From Longitalea arenae (GTDB lineage Bacteria > Bacteroidota > Bacteroidia > Chitinophagales > Chitinophagaceae): a stretch of 64,000 bases of DNA. The notes beneath the pieces are model-generated. The model saw nothing but the letters and a program-made list of their open reading frames with translations. It did no database searches and was not told the DNA's origin. The DNA is taken from positions 124,001-188,000 of the forward strand of contig NZ_JAFFJX010000002.1 in assembly GCF_016924755.1 (NCBI RefSeq), in the 5' to 3' direction. Of the stretch, positions 42,823 through 51,809 are shown in pieces (position 1 is the stretch's first letter; each line of letters opens with the position of its first letter). The position numbers and the translations under genes are program-made.

Positions 42823-43278
42823 CTACAACTTGATATTATCTCTTAAGAGGCGGCCGGTACTATCGAAATAGAGGTGTTTTTTCTGAATGTCGTTCTTTTG
42901 AATTTCGAGGCGGTACTGTGTCTTTTCTTCCCGCAAGGCTATCTTATATACTTCTTTGATGGTCCATTCCTCTGCATATTTACTTTTCTCGAAGCCGTCT
43001 TTAATGGCTGGGCTCAGCTCGCTTTCAGGGATCTTGTTCTCGGTGTTCTGCCAATCGCCTTTATTGGTAAATTTTGCTTCGTAGTGTACATTATCCAGGT
43101 CAAAGGAGGCGGTAAAGCCGCTTAAGCGGTCGCGCCATTCCAGGTTAGTGGCCATGGGATATTTACGTCTGAATGCTTCGGTTACTTCTGCCGGTACTTT
43201 ACGCACCTGTGCATCAACGGTACTGTATATGGTAAGAGCCAAAAAAAGCGCCAGACAGTAATACATGATTTTTTTCAT
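42823..43278 (-). CDS. exported PepSY-like (BLIP-fold) protein
   Basis: A 151-residue secreted protein. Signal peptide 1-23 (ending V-D-A-Q), then two repeats of the small PepSY-like/BLIP fold common in Bacteroidota: A-F-R-R-K-Y-P-M-A-T-N-L-E-W, H-Y-E-A-K-F-T-N-K-G-D-W and a second E-E-W-T-I-K-E-V-Y-K-I, Y-R-L-E-I-Q-K-N-D. Such proteins are thought to inhibit or bind peptidases, but function is not established. Start at ATG 43278. Confidence 0.8.
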   Translation of the reverse strand: MKKIMYYCLALFLALTIYSTVDAQVRKVPAEVTEAFRRKYPMATNLEWRDRLSGFTASFDLDNVHYEAKFTNKGDWQNTENKIPESELSPAIKDGFEKSKYAEEWTIKEVYKIALREEKTQYRLEIQKNDIQKKHLYFDSTGRLLRDNIKL

Positions 43279-43532
43279 ACTAAAAACGTGTTGATTGATT
43301 AATACCATGCAAATTTCAAACCCTCATGTGAAAAGAAAAACATAAAATTGGCGATTGGCCAATTTGCTGCTCTGTTAGTACAAGATCGATCGGGAAGTTG
43401 AATAGCGTAACAGTTACCTGTTAGTGCATACCGGTTTCGGGGCTTGCTTTGCAGATGTAAAAGATTGTAATGCAACCAGCATTTAACATGCGGCGCCTGG
43501 TAAGCGGCAGCCGGCTACTGACAACCGGCGAC

Positions 43533-44198
43533 TCATTCTTTACCGGCAAGTACAATTACTATTTCCCCCTTCACTTCTTTTTGCTGAAAATGCGCTACCA
43601 GTTCCTGCAAGGTACCATGCGCATTCTCTTCGAACATTTTGGTGAGCTCGCGGCTTACACTGCATTGGCGGTCGGCCCCGAAGTATTCAACAAATTCCTG
43701 CAGGGTCTTAAGCAGGCGGTGGGGCGATTCATAAATGATCATGGTGCGATCTTCTTCGGCCAGTTTCTTCAACATGGTTTGACGGCCTTTTTTGGGAGGA
43801 AGAAAGCCTTCAAACACAAAGCGGTTCATGGGTAGTCCGCTGTTCACGAGTGCGGGCACAAAGGCAGTGGCGCCTGGCAAACACTCTACTTTTATTCCCT
43901 GTTTAATGCATTCGCGCACCAGCAGAAAAGCTGCGTCGGAAATACCTGGTGTACCGGCATCCGATACCATGGCCATGGTCTTTCCTTCCTGCAACTGGTG
44001 AATGAGGTGTTGTAAGACCTGGTGCTCATTATGTTGATGATACGCTGTAAGTGGCCGTGAGATCTGGTAGTGATTTAACAATTTACCCGACGTGCGGGTA
44101 TCCTCAGCCAGGATGAGATCCACCTGCTTCAACACCTCCAGGGCCCTGAGCGTAATATCCTGGAGATTACCTATGGGAGTAGGAACGAGATACAGCAT
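43533..44198 (-). CDS. rsmI: 16S rRNA (cytidine1402-2'-O)-methyltransferase
   Basis: A 221-residue RsmI, a tetrapyrrole-methylase-fold enzyme that 2'-O-methylates C1402 in the ribosomal decoding centre. Opening Y-L-V-P-T-P-I-G-N-L-Q-D-I-T, then L-A-E-D-T-R-T-S, V-S-D-A-G-T-P-G-I-S-D and F-E-G-F-L-P-P-K-K-G-R are all characteristic. It is shorter than the E. coli form (286) because the C-terminal extension is absent. Family-A repeats follow its 5' side. Confidence 0.94.
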   Translation of the reverse strand: MLYLVPTPIGNLQDITLRALEVLKQVDLILAEDTRTSGKLLNHYQISRPLTAYHQHNEHQVLQHLIHQLQEGKTMAMVSDAGTPGISDAAFLLVRECIKQGIKVECLPGATAFVPALVNSGLPMNRFVFEGFLPPKKGRQTMLKKLAEEDRTMIIYESPHRLLKTLQEFVEYFGADRQCSVSRELTKMFEENAHGTLQELVAHFQQKEVKGEIVIVLAGKE

Positions 44199-44207
44199 AG
44201 TATCAAT

Positions 44208-44250
44208 GTGCTAATGTGCTGATTTGCTAATGTGCTGATTTGCTAATGAA
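44208..44250. repeat. GCTAATGTGCTGATTT-type repeat
   Basis: GTGCTAATGTGCTGATTTGCTAATGTGCTGATTTGCTAATG: two copies of a 16-bp word, just upstream of rsmI and downstream of the four-helix-bundle gene. Same family as at 40380. Confidence 0.85.
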
Positions 44251-44273
44251 CGCATGCCTTGTTAGTAACAAAG

Positions 44274-44639
44274 TTAATTTCTTCTTGAGGTTGCCAGTAT
44301 CTTAGTCAATACTCTTTGAATTTCATTCAATTTAACGATAAGATCTTTACAATCAGGATAACCTTCTGACTGATCACACAGCATTAGCCAATACTGTGTT
44401 TCATCCGCTTCCTTGGCTGCGACCTTCATTTTGTGAATGAAATCGTTCTTACTTTCAGCATTCTGTGCCTCCATGGCATTGGCACAAATGGAAGTACCGG
44501 ATCTTAACAATTGATTCGTAATTACAAACTTTTTTAAAGCTTCTAACTGCTCACAATATGCTATCAGCTTCAATGAAAAATCGAATGAAAGCCTTAAGAT
44601 CATGTTTTCCTTGAATAGCACCTTTTGCATAAAGATCAT
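44274..44639 (-). CDS. four-helix-bundle protein (23S IVP family)
   Basis: A 121-residue helical protein of the family encoded in 23S rRNA intervening sequences and widely scattered as single genes. Signature stretches: L-L-R-S-G-T-S-I-C-A-N-A-M-E-A, then F-I-H-K-M-K-V-A-A-K-E-A-D-E-T-Q-Y-W-L. Often acts as a pentameric helical scaffold; cellular role unknown. It lies between family-A repeat patches on both sides, so it may have arrived as an insertion. Confidence 0.85.
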   Translation of the reverse strand: MIFMQKVLFKENMILRLSFDFSLKLIAYCEQLEALKKFVITNQLLRSGTSICANAMEAQNAESKNDFIHKMKVAAKEADETQYWLMLCDQSEGYPDCKDLIVKLNEIQRVLTKILATSRRN

Positions 44640-44671
44640 TTCGTTTACAAAAGCTGCTACTATTCAGAATA

Positions 44672-44712
44672 CAACCATTAGCACATCAGCACATTAGCTA
44701 ATTAGCTAATTG
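44672..44712. repeat. ATTAGCACATCAGCACATTAGCTAATTAGC repeat
   Basis: A short family-A patch in reverse orientation upstream of the four-helix-bundle gene and overlapping the last codons of purS. Confidence 0.7.
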
Positions 44713-44947
44713 AAAGTTCAAAGTATTCCATTACCGGGTTGGCGAGTAACTTCCTGGAAGCTTCTTCGGCAATGGCTTTTGCCTGGTCAGGGGTGTTGGC
44801 TTCTACCTGCAGGGTGATATTTTTTCCTACCCGCACATCCTGAATATTGCCTAATCCCAGATTTTGTAATCCACCCATTACGGCTTTTCCCTGCGGATCG
44901 AGCAATTCTTTTAACGGCATTACCTTCACCTGAACTGTATAGGTCAT
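44702..44947 (-). CDS. purS: phosphoribosylformylglycinamidine synthase subunit PurS
   Basis: An 81-residue PurS, the small dimeric subunit that links PurQ and PurL in the FGAM synthase complex of purine biosynthesis. Compact beta-alpha-beta fold with Y-T-V-Q-V-K-V-M-P near the start, L-L-D-P-Q-G-K-A-V, and the family-typical V-R-V-G-K-N-I-T-L-Q-V-E. No purQ or purL lies in the window. The start overlaps the pssA stop by four bases, so it is translated with pssA. Confidence 0.9.
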   Translation of the reverse strand: MTYTVQVKVMPLKELLDPQGKAVMGGLQNLGLGNIQDVRVGKNITLQVEANTPDQAKAIAEEASRKLLANPVMEYFELSIS

Positions 44948-45708
44948 GTGGTTTTATTTTTGAACGCCAAAGATAAGATGATGTAAAGAATAAATACAAC
45001 CGGTACAGCCAACCATTTTAAGAATATAGCTGCAATTATGGCTGCTAACAGTAAAATCAGCTTGGGTAAATTGCTTTTTACCGAGAAGTTCTTAAATTTC
45101 AGCGCCATCAGCGGCAAATTGCTCACCATCAGATAGCTTACCAGTAATATAATAGCATACCACAACCATTTATTCTGCATCAGGCTTACGGCTTCCGCAC
45201 TTTGAGAATACCAGTAAATAAGCGGGAAAGACGCGATCAGTAAACCTACAGCAGGTGTGGGAACGCCTTTGAATCCGTATTGCTGTGAATCGTCGATATT
45301 GAATTTGGCTAACCGGTAAGCGGCCGCACAGGGAATCAACAGGGCCGGCATTAACCAGATGACCGGTATTTCAATGCCATTGGGCTGCGATGCAAAACTC
45401 AATCGCAGGAACTGGTAAACGATCAAACCCGGCGCCACGCCAAAGCTCACTACATCGGCCAGGGAATCGAGTTCTTTGCCCAAAGCAGAAGTAGCATTGA
45501 ATAAGCGCGCCGCAAATCCATCTAAAAAGTCAACTACAGCAGCCAGGGCAATGAATAAAGAGGCCATCCATAATTTCTCGGGGATTTCGATCAACTGGGT
45601 ACCCTGTTCATCACTGACAATGATAATTCCGTTCTGCAGTATGTAAATGATCGCAATACAGCCAAAGAATAAATTGATCAGTGTAAACAGGTTTGGTATG
45701 TGTTTCAT
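44944..45708 (-). CDS. pssA: CDP-diacylglycerol-serine O-phosphatidyltransferase
   Basis: A 254-residue integral membrane enzyme making phosphatidylserine. The CDP-alcohol phosphotransferase signature D-G-x2-A-R-x8-G-x3-D-x3-D is complete (D-G-F-A-A-R, G-K-E-L-D-S-L-A-D) near residues 64-88. Several transmembrane helices follow. Upstream of purS with a 4-base overlap. Family-A repeats sit at its 5' side. Confidence 0.93.
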   Translation of the reverse strand: MKHIPNLFTLINLFFGCIAIIYILQNGIIIVSDEQGTQLIEIPEKLWMASLFIALAAVVDFLDGFAARLFNATSALGKELDSLADVVSFGVAPGLIVYQFLRLSFASQPNGIEIPVIWLMPALLIPCAAAYRLAKFNIDDSQQYGFKGVPTPAVGLLIASFPLIYWYSQSAEAVSLMQNKWLWYAIILLVSYLMVSNLPLMALKFKNFSVKSNLPKLILLLAAIIAAIFLKWLAVPVVFILYIILSLAFKNKTT

Positions 45709-45715
45709 GCTTGCA

Positions 45716-45786
45716 AATTAGCAATTGAGTATTAGTCTTTTTTTAGTTTTCATCAGCACATGAGCAAATCAGCACATCAGCTAATT
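45716..45786. repeat. family-A repeats between pssA and aminopeptidase P
   Basis: TTAGCAATTGAGTATTAG and ATCAGCACATGAGCAAATCAGCACATCAGC occupy the spacer between two minus-strand genes. Confidence 0.75.
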
Positions 45787-47074
45787 ATTTCTTCATCATC
45801 GCTTCAATATCCTCCGCCTTTATGGGAATCTTTGCCATCAGGTCTTTGTTGCCGGTACGGGTGATCCACACATTATTTTCAATCCGGATTCCCATTTGCT
45901 CTTCCTCTATATAAATCCCCGGTTCAATAGTGAATACCATCCCTGGTTTTATGGGTTCGGTACGCGTACCCAGATCATGTACATCGATGCCGAGGTGATG
46001 CGAAATGCCATGGTATAAATATTTGCGGTAAGCGCGGTTGTCCTTGTCTTCGTTCTTAACATCGCCGGGCGACAACAAACCCAGCTTCACAAATACTTTG
46101 GTAGCTTCCGCCCCTACTTTTTCGGTATAATCCACAATGCTGATGCCGGGCTTTAGAATACTTTTCGCATATTCATGCAGGCGCAAACAGCCTGTATACA
46201 CTTCCCGCTGCCTTTTCGTAAACTTTCCATTCACCGGTACCGTGCGGGTAAGGTCGGCGCAATACCCGCCATATTCAGCGCCAAAATCCATTAATACCAA
46301 TTCGCCATCCTTACATTCCTGGTTATTCGATATATAATGCAGGATGCGCGCCCGGTCGCCACTGGCTATGATGCTGCTGTATGCCGGCCCCGTAGCCCGC
46401 TGCGACAAAAACGAATGCCAGATCTCCGCCTCTATTTCATACTCCATCACGCCCGGCTTAATGAATTTCAACAGTCGTTCAAACGTCTTGTGGGTGATTT
46501 CTATTGCCTGTTGTATAACAGCAACTTCCTGCGGCGATTTGATCGCCCGCAGTTCTTTCATTATACGGGCGCTGCGCCTGTACTGATGCAAAGGATAGCG
46601 CTTGCGCATCGCTTCTGCATACCGGTAATCGCGTACCGGCACCAGGCTGCCCTTGCGATCATTCTCATTGGTGTTCAAATAAATGGTTTCGGCCAGATGT
46701 ATCCAGCCCTGTAATGCCGCCTCGAGGCTGTCGAGCCAGATCACGGTTTGCATACCCGAGATCTTCCTGGCTTCATCAGCGCGCAATCTTTTTCCATCCC
46801 ATTTCTCCTTTAATTCATTGGGCCGTACCAGCACCAGCACTTCGCGGAACTTGGGATCGGGATTATCCGGAAACAGGATCAGCATCGTATCTTCCTGGTC
46901 GATACCACATAACCAGTACAGATCACTGTTCTGCTTAAAAGGGTGCAGGGCGTCGCCATTGGTGGGCAGTTCATCGTTGCTGTTGAAGATGGCTATGGAG
47001 TTCTTTTCCATCCGGGCCACAAAGTTCTTGCGGTTCTGCACAAAAATGGCAGGATCGAGCGGCAGATATTTCAT
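45785..47074 (-). CDS. pepP: Xaa-Pro aminopeptidase (M24B), second copy
   Basis: A 429-residue aminopeptidase P. N-terminal creatinase-like domain with F-N-S-N-D-E-L-P-T-N-G-D; metal ligands in M-D-F-G-A-E-Y, C-A-D-L-T-R-T-V-P-V, G-I-S-H-H-L-G-I-D-V-H-D, I-E-P-G-I-Y and M-G-I-R-I-E. The last motif reads I-R-I-E-N where the paralogue at 19552 has I-R-I-E-D; Glu is the ligand and is kept. Cytoplasmic; role in peptide turnover. Confidence 0.92.
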   Translation of the reverse strand: MKYLPLDPAIFVQNRKNFVARMEKNSIAIFNSNDELPTNGDALHPFKQNSDLYWLCGIDQEDTMLILFPDNPDPKFREVLVLVRPNELKEKWDGKRLRADEARKISGMQTVIWLDSLEAALQGWIHLAETIYLNTNENDRKGSLVPVRDYRYAEAMRKRYPLHQYRRSARIMKELRAIKSPQEVAVIQQAIEITHKTFERLLKFIKPGVMEYEIEAEIWHSFLSQRATGPAYSSIIASGDRARILHYISNNQECKDGELVLMDFGAEYGGYCADLTRTVPVNGKFTKRQREVYTGCLRLHEYAKSILKPGISIVDYTEKVGAEATKVFVKLGLLSPGDVKNEDKDNRAYRKYLYHGISHHLGIDVHDLGTRTEPIKPGMVFTIEPGIYIEEEQMGIRIENNVWITRTGNKDLMAKIPIKAEDIEAMMKK

Positions 47075-47347
47075 GTAGTAAGAGTTTCATTGAATGAACC
47101 GTAAAAATAGAGTAAAAGGGGCAAGCGATGTGATGCACAAACACCATTTTAACGATTAAGCCCACTTAACCAGGTAATTGCCACTCCTGAACATCGATCA
47201 AAATCTGAATAAAAACAGGTTTCGCACGTTTTCAGAAAAAGCGTCTCACCGATCAATGCGATCTTATACTAACACATGTTAGCAAAATAATTTACAATAA
47301 ATTACCCATTGCATTAGATTATATTCAAAAAGGCCCCAAATGGCCGC

Positions 47348-47379
47348 ATTGGACTGAATAAATTTTAATTATACCTTTG
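47348..47379 (+). promoter_or_regulatory. promoter of PEP carboxykinase gene
   Basis: ATTG (47348-47351), 20 bases, TACCTTTG (47372-47379). Full -7 match. Transcription would start near 47386, about 18 bases before ATG 47404. The rest of the 329-base gap shows no gene. Confidence 0.65.
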
Positions 47380-47403
47380 AAGTCTCAACAAACGAACGCT
47401 TGT

Positions 47404-49008
47404 ATGTCATTATCCACTATTGCCATCCCAACGAAAGGACTTGAGGAGCTGGGGCTTCACTCAACCAACACATTGCATTATCAGCTTAGTGCAGAGGAAT
47501 TAGTACAGGACACATTACGGTTAAACCAGGGCGAACTGAACAACACCGGCGCCCTGGTAGTGAGAACAGGAGAATTTACCGGCCGTAGTCCGAAAGATAA
47601 GTTCATTATTAAAGACGAGATCACTGAAAACACCGTACACTGGAATGAATTTAACATTCCGCTGGAAGAAAAATATTTCCATTGCATTCGCAAAAAGATC
47701 CTGGAGCACCTGAACGCCCAACCCGAACTGTGGGTACGCGACGGTTATGCCTGTGCGGAACCCCGTTACCGGTTGAACATCCGCGTCATTAATGACAATC
47801 CCTGGAGCAACCTCTTTGCTTATAACATGTTCCTGCGGCCCGAAGAGGAAGAGCTGGACCAATTTACGCCTGAATGGCATATCCTGGCCGCTCCCGGCTT
47901 AAAGCTCGACCCAAAAGAATGCGGCGTTCGGCAGCACAATGCGGCGGTCATAAGCTTTAAACACCGCACCATTTTGATCGCCGGCAGTGGATATACTGGC
48001 GAGATCAAAAAAGGCATTTTTTCCATTCTCAATTATATATTACCCCATGACCGGGGCGTATTAAGCATGCACTGCTCGGCTAACCAGGGCAGGGAAGGCG
48101 ATACGGCCCTGTTTTTTGGTTTAAGCGGAACCGGTAAGACCACTTTAAGCGCCGACCCGAACCGTAAACTTATTGGTGATGATGAACATGGCTGGACCGA
48201 CCAGGGTGTGTTCAATTTTGAAGGTGGTTGTTACGCCAAGTGTATCGATCTGAGCCCGGAAAAAGAACCGGCTATCTACGGTGCCATCCGCGGTGGTGCG
48301 CTGGTAGAGAACACTACTTTTTATAATGGTACCAATGAAATTGACTTCGCCAGTAAAAGCATTACCGAAAACACCCGTGTTTCTTACCCATTACACTATA
48401 TCTGCAATGCGGTAGAGCCAGCCCGGGGCGGTATTCCTGAAAATATTTTCTTTTTAACCTGTGATGCTTATGGCGTGCTGCCCCCGATCTCGCGACTTAC
48501 CCCGGCACAGGCCATGTACCAGTTCATTTCAGGTTATACTGCGAAGGTAGCTGGAACGGAAGCCGGCGTTACCGAGCCCAAATCAACTTTCAGCGCCTGC
48601 TTTGGCGCCCCCTTCTTACCCCTGCACCCCGGCTTTTATGCCAGTATGCTGGGAGAGAAACTGAAAAAACACAAGGCTAAGGTATGGTTGATCAATACCG
48701 GCTGGACCGGCGGCTCTTATGGTACCGGCAGCCGAATGAAACTGTCGTACACCCGCGCCATGATCAGTGCTGCCCTCGATGGCGCCCTTGACCAGGTTGA
48801 GTTTGAAACCCATCCGGTATTTGGAATGGAAGTTCCAACCAGCTGCCCGGGCGTACCTTCGGTTATACTGAACCCGCGGAATACCTGGGCCGATACAGCT
48901 GCTTACGACAAAGCAGCCGAAAACCTGGCTAAACAGTTCATTACCAATTTTGAAAAATATGCGTCGGGAGTGGCGCCTGAAGTGCTGGCCGCGGCGCCAA
49001 AAATATAG
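47404..49008 (+). CDS. pckA: phosphoenolpyruvate carboxykinase (ATP)
   Basis: A 534-residue ATP-dependent PEPCK converting oxaloacetate to phosphoenolpyruvate, the first step of gluconeogenesis. P-loop G-L-S-G-T-G-K-T-T-L, metal-binding L-I-G-D-D-E-H-G-W, F-N-F-E-G-G-C-Y-A-K, and R-T-G-E-F-T-G-R-S-P-K-D-K for substrate. I place the start at ATG 47404; the upstream TTG at 47377 lies on the promoter -7 element. Confidence 0.95.
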   Translation: MSLSTIAIPTKGLEELGLHSTNTLHYQLSAEELVQDTLRLNQGELNNTGALVVRTGEFTGRSPKDKFIIKDEITENTVHWNEFNIPLEEKYFHCIRKKILEHLNAQPELWVRDGYACAEPRYRLNIRVINDNPWSNLFAYNMFLRPEEEELDQFTPEWHILAAPGLKLDPKECGVRQHNAAVISFKHRTILIAGSGYTGEIKKGIFSILNYILPHDRGVLSMHCSANQGREGDTALFFGLSGTGKTTLSADPNRKLIGDDEHGWTDQGVFNFEGGCYAKCIDLSPEKEPAIYGAIRGGALVENTTFYNGTNEIDFASKSITENTRVSYPLHYICNAVEPARGGIPENIFFLTCDAYGVLPPISRLTPAQAMYQFISGYTAKVAGTEAGVTEPKSTFSACFGAPFLPLHPGFYASMLGEKLKKHKAKVWLINTGWTGGSYGTGSRMKLSYTRAMISAALDGALDQVEFETHPVFGMEVPTSCPGVPSVILNPRNTWADTAAYDKAAENLAKQFITNFEKYASGVAPEVLAAAPKI

Positions 49009-49100
49009 TCGGCATATTTTCATCTAATATCAACTTTTTTATTGAAATTAGAACGCTTTTTAACTAAAGCATTACGGTCTCAACGATTACTTTGCCATAG

Positions 49101-49133
49101 AAAGGGTTGTCTCATAGAATGGGACAACCCTTT
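49101..49133 (+). terminator. terminator hairpin after pckA
   Basis: AAAGGGTTGTC pairs exactly with GACAACCCTTT; inner bases extend the stem. The T-run after it is short and broken (TTTACATTTT). Confidence 0.75.
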
Positions 49134-49261
49134 ACATTTTACACCTTCGCTTTATTTTGATCAATTTTTAGGAAATAGATTCCGCCAATTTGATTTAAGT
49201 TGCCATTATATTTATACGCTTTTCCCGGGCCTTGGCCCCATAAACCAGCCGGGAACCAACT

Positions 49262-49795
49262 ATGAGCAAAGCCCTTATTTCATTATTACTCGTGTGGATC
49301 GCCGTTATACAATCGAACAACCTGATCCCCTGGAACGCTTCAAGAAAGCTTAGCTGGAGCGATTTTAAAGGCGAACCGGATCCGCATTCCTCCAACGCCG
49401 CCCTTACCAGCAGCAATATCAATATTGAGTTTGGTTACAACGAAAAGGGGTTTACCTATTCCATCAAATGCAGCTTTGATAAAAACCGCTCGTGGGTACG
49501 TATAAAGAACAACGACGTACTGATACACGAACAGGGCCATTTTGATATTGCAGAAATATATGCCCGCAAGCTGAACCAACTCATGAAGGCTTACCGCTTT
49601 GATATAAAAACAGCCAGCCAGGATATTAACCAGCTATATGAGAACGCCATGAAACAGCACCGGCAAACCCAGCTGCTGTATGACCAGGAGACCGACTATT
49701 CGCGGAACAAACCAAAACAGGAAGAATGGCTGAAAAAGATCACCAGTGATCTGAACAGCCTGCAACCTTTTGCCAACTACCAGCAGGAAAACTAA
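49262..49795 (+). CDS. DUF922 putative secreted zinc protease
   Basis: A 177-residue exported protein with an N-terminal hydrophobic signal (1-20). H-E-Q-G-H in V-L-I-H-E-Q-G-H-F-D-I-A-E is a zinc-binding H-E-x-x-H motif, the feature that defines DUF922. Preceded by R-K-L-S-W-S-D-F-K-G, typical of the family. Substrate not known. Convergent with the deoxynucleoside kinase gene, 25 bases apart. Confidence 0.82.
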   Translation: MSKALISLLLVWIAVIQSNNLIPWNASRKLSWSDFKGEPDPHSSNAALTSSNINIEFGYNEKGFTYSIKCSFDKNRSWVRIKNNDVLIHEQGHFDIAEIYARKLNQLMKAYRFDIKTASQDINQLYENAMKQHRQTQLLYDQETDYSRNKPKQEEWLKKITSDLNSLQPFANYQQEN

Positions 49796-49820
49796 GGGAT
49801 GGACAGAAGAAGAAGAATCC

Positions 49821-50456
49821 TTAGAACAATCCGTATAACTGGGAATCTATCTTGCGGATAATTTCACCAAGGTGTTCATCGTTTTCAGGGAATTTGTTCT
49901 TATCAATATCTATTACCAACAAGGGACCTTCTTTGTAACCGTCGATCCATTTATTATAAAAATCATTCAGGCGTTTCAGGTAATCGAGCCGGATATTCTC
50001 CTCGTATTCGCGGCCGCGTTTCTGAATTTGTGCAACCAGGGTAGGCACCGATGCTTTGAGGTATATAAGCAGGTCGGGGGGCTGCACCATTGTTTTTAAG
50101 GTTTCGAAGAACATGAAATAGTTATCGAAATCCCGTTTGCTCATCAGGCCCATTTCATGCAGGTTGGGCGCGAAGATATAAGCGTCTTCATAAATGGTTC
50201 TGTCCTGAACCACGGTTTCGGTACCCCGAAAAATATCATTCAGCTGTCTAAGCCGGCTATTGAGGAAATAGATCTGCAGGTTAAAACTCCACCTGGGCAT
50301 GTCTTCATAAAAATCGAACAGATAGGGATTGTGGTCTACATCTTCAAACTGGGGTATCCAGCGATAATGTTTGCTGAGCAGCTCAGTGAGCGTAGTTTTG
50401 CCCGCGCCGATATTACCCGCTACAGCAATATGCTTCGGTTTCTTAGTTTTTGCCAT
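49821..50456 (-). CDS. deoxynucleoside kinase
   Basis: A 211-residue dNK-type kinase phosphorylating deoxynucleosides for salvage. P-loop G-N-I-G-A-G-K-T-T, D-R-T-I-Y-E-D-A (the D-R-S/T motif), and a lid R-G-R-E-Y-E. Substrate (dA, dG or dC) cannot be told from sequence alone. An inverted repeat CCCGAC-TGT-GTCGGG at 50482-50496 lies in its leader. Confidence 0.9.
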   Translation of the reverse strand: MAKTKKPKHIAVAGNIGAGKTTLTELLSKHYRWIPQFEDVDHNPYLFDFYEDMPRWSFNLQIYFLNSRLRQLNDIFRGTETVVQDRTIYEDAYIFAPNLHEMGLMSKRDFDNYFMFFETLKTMVQPPDLLIYLKASVPTLVAQIQKRGREYEENIRLDYLKRLNDFYNKWIDGYKEGPLLVIDIDKNKFPENDEHLGEIIRKIDSQLYGLF

Positions 50457-50555
50457 TATTTAGAGTTCTATCCCGTTTTACCCCGACTGTGTCGGGACAA
50501 TCAAAAATTTAAGATATTAATTCTTTCCGGTTTTAAACTGCCTGAACGCTGATTT

Positions 50556-51563
50556 TTAATAATAATTCAGCCCCATGGCCTCACGTACTACTTTCATGGT
50601 AGCCTGTGCGCTGCTCCGGGCTTTTTCGGCGCCCTGGATCATTACTTTTTTCAGGTATTCGGTATCCTGCTGAATGGCTTCGGCTTTTTCGCGTATCGGC
50701 GCGATGAACCTTACCATGTCTTCGGCCAGTTGTTTTTTCATATCACCATACCTGATGGTACATGCGTTGTAGTCTTCTTCAAACTTCTGAAGGGTATCCG
50801 GCGCACTTACCAGTTTCATCAGTAAAAACAGGTTCTCAATGTAATCGGGTTTGGGCGAGTTCGGTGCTGTGGGGCCAGTATCGGTTTTGGCCTTCATTAC
50901 CTTTTTGCGTATGAGGTCGTCGGGATCGCTGAGGTATAATGTTGCGTATTGGTTTTCGCTTTTGCTCATTTTACCGGCGCCATCGAGGCTCGGCACTTTT
51001 ATGAGTTCACCACCATAATTGAAGGCGACCGGTTCGGGAAATACTTCGCTGTAACGGTGATGAAAACGCACTACGATATTGCGGGCCATTTCCAGGTGTT
51101 GCTCCTGGTCTTTACCCACGGGTACCAGTTTGGCGCGGTGTAATAATATATCAGCCGCCTGTAAAACCGGGTAGGTCAACAGGCCGGCATTTACGTTCTG
51201 TGGATGCTGACGCACCTTGTCTTTAAAAGTGGGGGTCTTTTCCAGTTCACCCACCATCGATAAGGTACTCAGGTACAGGTAGAGCTCAGAAGTTTCATAA
51301 ACATGGCTCTGGCAGTACAGGGCGCTTTTATCGGGATCGAGGCCACAGGCCAGGTGTTCGGCAAGTACCCGGTGAATATTGGTCTTTAGCTGGGATGTAT
51401 CGGGATGGGTGGTGAGAGAATGCAGATCGGCCAGCATAAAAAAGCAGGGATATTCATCCTGCATACGCACAAAATTGCGCAAGGCCCCAAAATAGTTACC
51501 GAGGTGCAAAAACCCGGTGGGGCGGATGCCGCTCATTACGATTTCTTTCTTAACACTTTGCAT
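50556..51563 (-). CDS. trpS: tryptophanyl-tRNA synthetase
   Basis: A 335-residue class I synthetase. H-L-G-N (the HIGH motif) in P-T-G-F-L-H-L-G-N-Y-F-G-A-L, and K-M-S-K-S in G-A-G-K-M-S-K-S-E-N. The start at 51563 (M-Q-S-V-K-K-E-I-V-M-S-G) is chosen; the frame upstream passes into a family-A repeat. Confidence 0.95.
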   Translation of the reverse strand: MQSVKKEIVMSGIRPTGFLHLGNYFGALRNFVRMQDEYPCFFMLADLHSLTTHPDTSQLKTNIHRVLAEHLACGLDPDKSALYCQSHVYETSELYLYLSTLSMVGELEKTPTFKDKVRQHPQNVNAGLLTYPVLQAADILLHRAKLVPVGKDQEQHLEMARNIVVRFHHRYSEVFPEPVAFNYGGELIKVPSLDGAGKMSKSENQYATLYLSDPDDLIRKKVMKAKTDTGPTAPNSPKPDYIENLFLLMKLVSAPDTLQKFEEDYNACTIRYGDMKKQLAEDMVRFIAPIREKAEAIQQDTEYLKKVMIQGAEKARSSAQATMKVVREAMGLNYY

Positions 51564-51591
51564 AAGGAGGGCGAAGATAAGAAATTCAGAA

Positions 51592-51796
51592 TGAGCTGAT
51601 GTGCTAATGTGCCAATTTGCTAATGCCGCCCTCACTGTCACCGTCATGGGCTCATTTACAACAAGTTACCATCTTTCCAGGTTCTCAGGACTACGTTCCC
51701 GGTTTGCATTTTATCCGTGTGCTGCAAATCCGATTGCCGATCATGTATTCATTAGCACATCAGCAAATTAGCATATTAGCATATTGGCATTTGGCC
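51592..51796. repeat. two family-A patches between trpS and gatC
   Basis: GAGCTGATGTGCTAATGTGCCAATTTGCTAATG at 51592-51624 and, reversed, CATTAGCACATCAGCAAATTAGCATATTAGC at 51750-51780. The two are inverted to each other in the spacer between the divergent trpS and gatC genes. The last part runs into the gatC -7 element. Confidence 0.8.
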
Positions 51797-51804
51797 TATT
51801 TTTG
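51797..51804 (+). promoter_or_regulatory. -7 element five bases before gatC
   Basis: TATTTTTG is a full match to TAnnTTTG and ends five bases before the ATG at 51810. If used, the transcript would be nearly or fully leaderless. The -33 region is poor. Confidence 0.4.
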
Positions 51805-51809
51805 TTCGT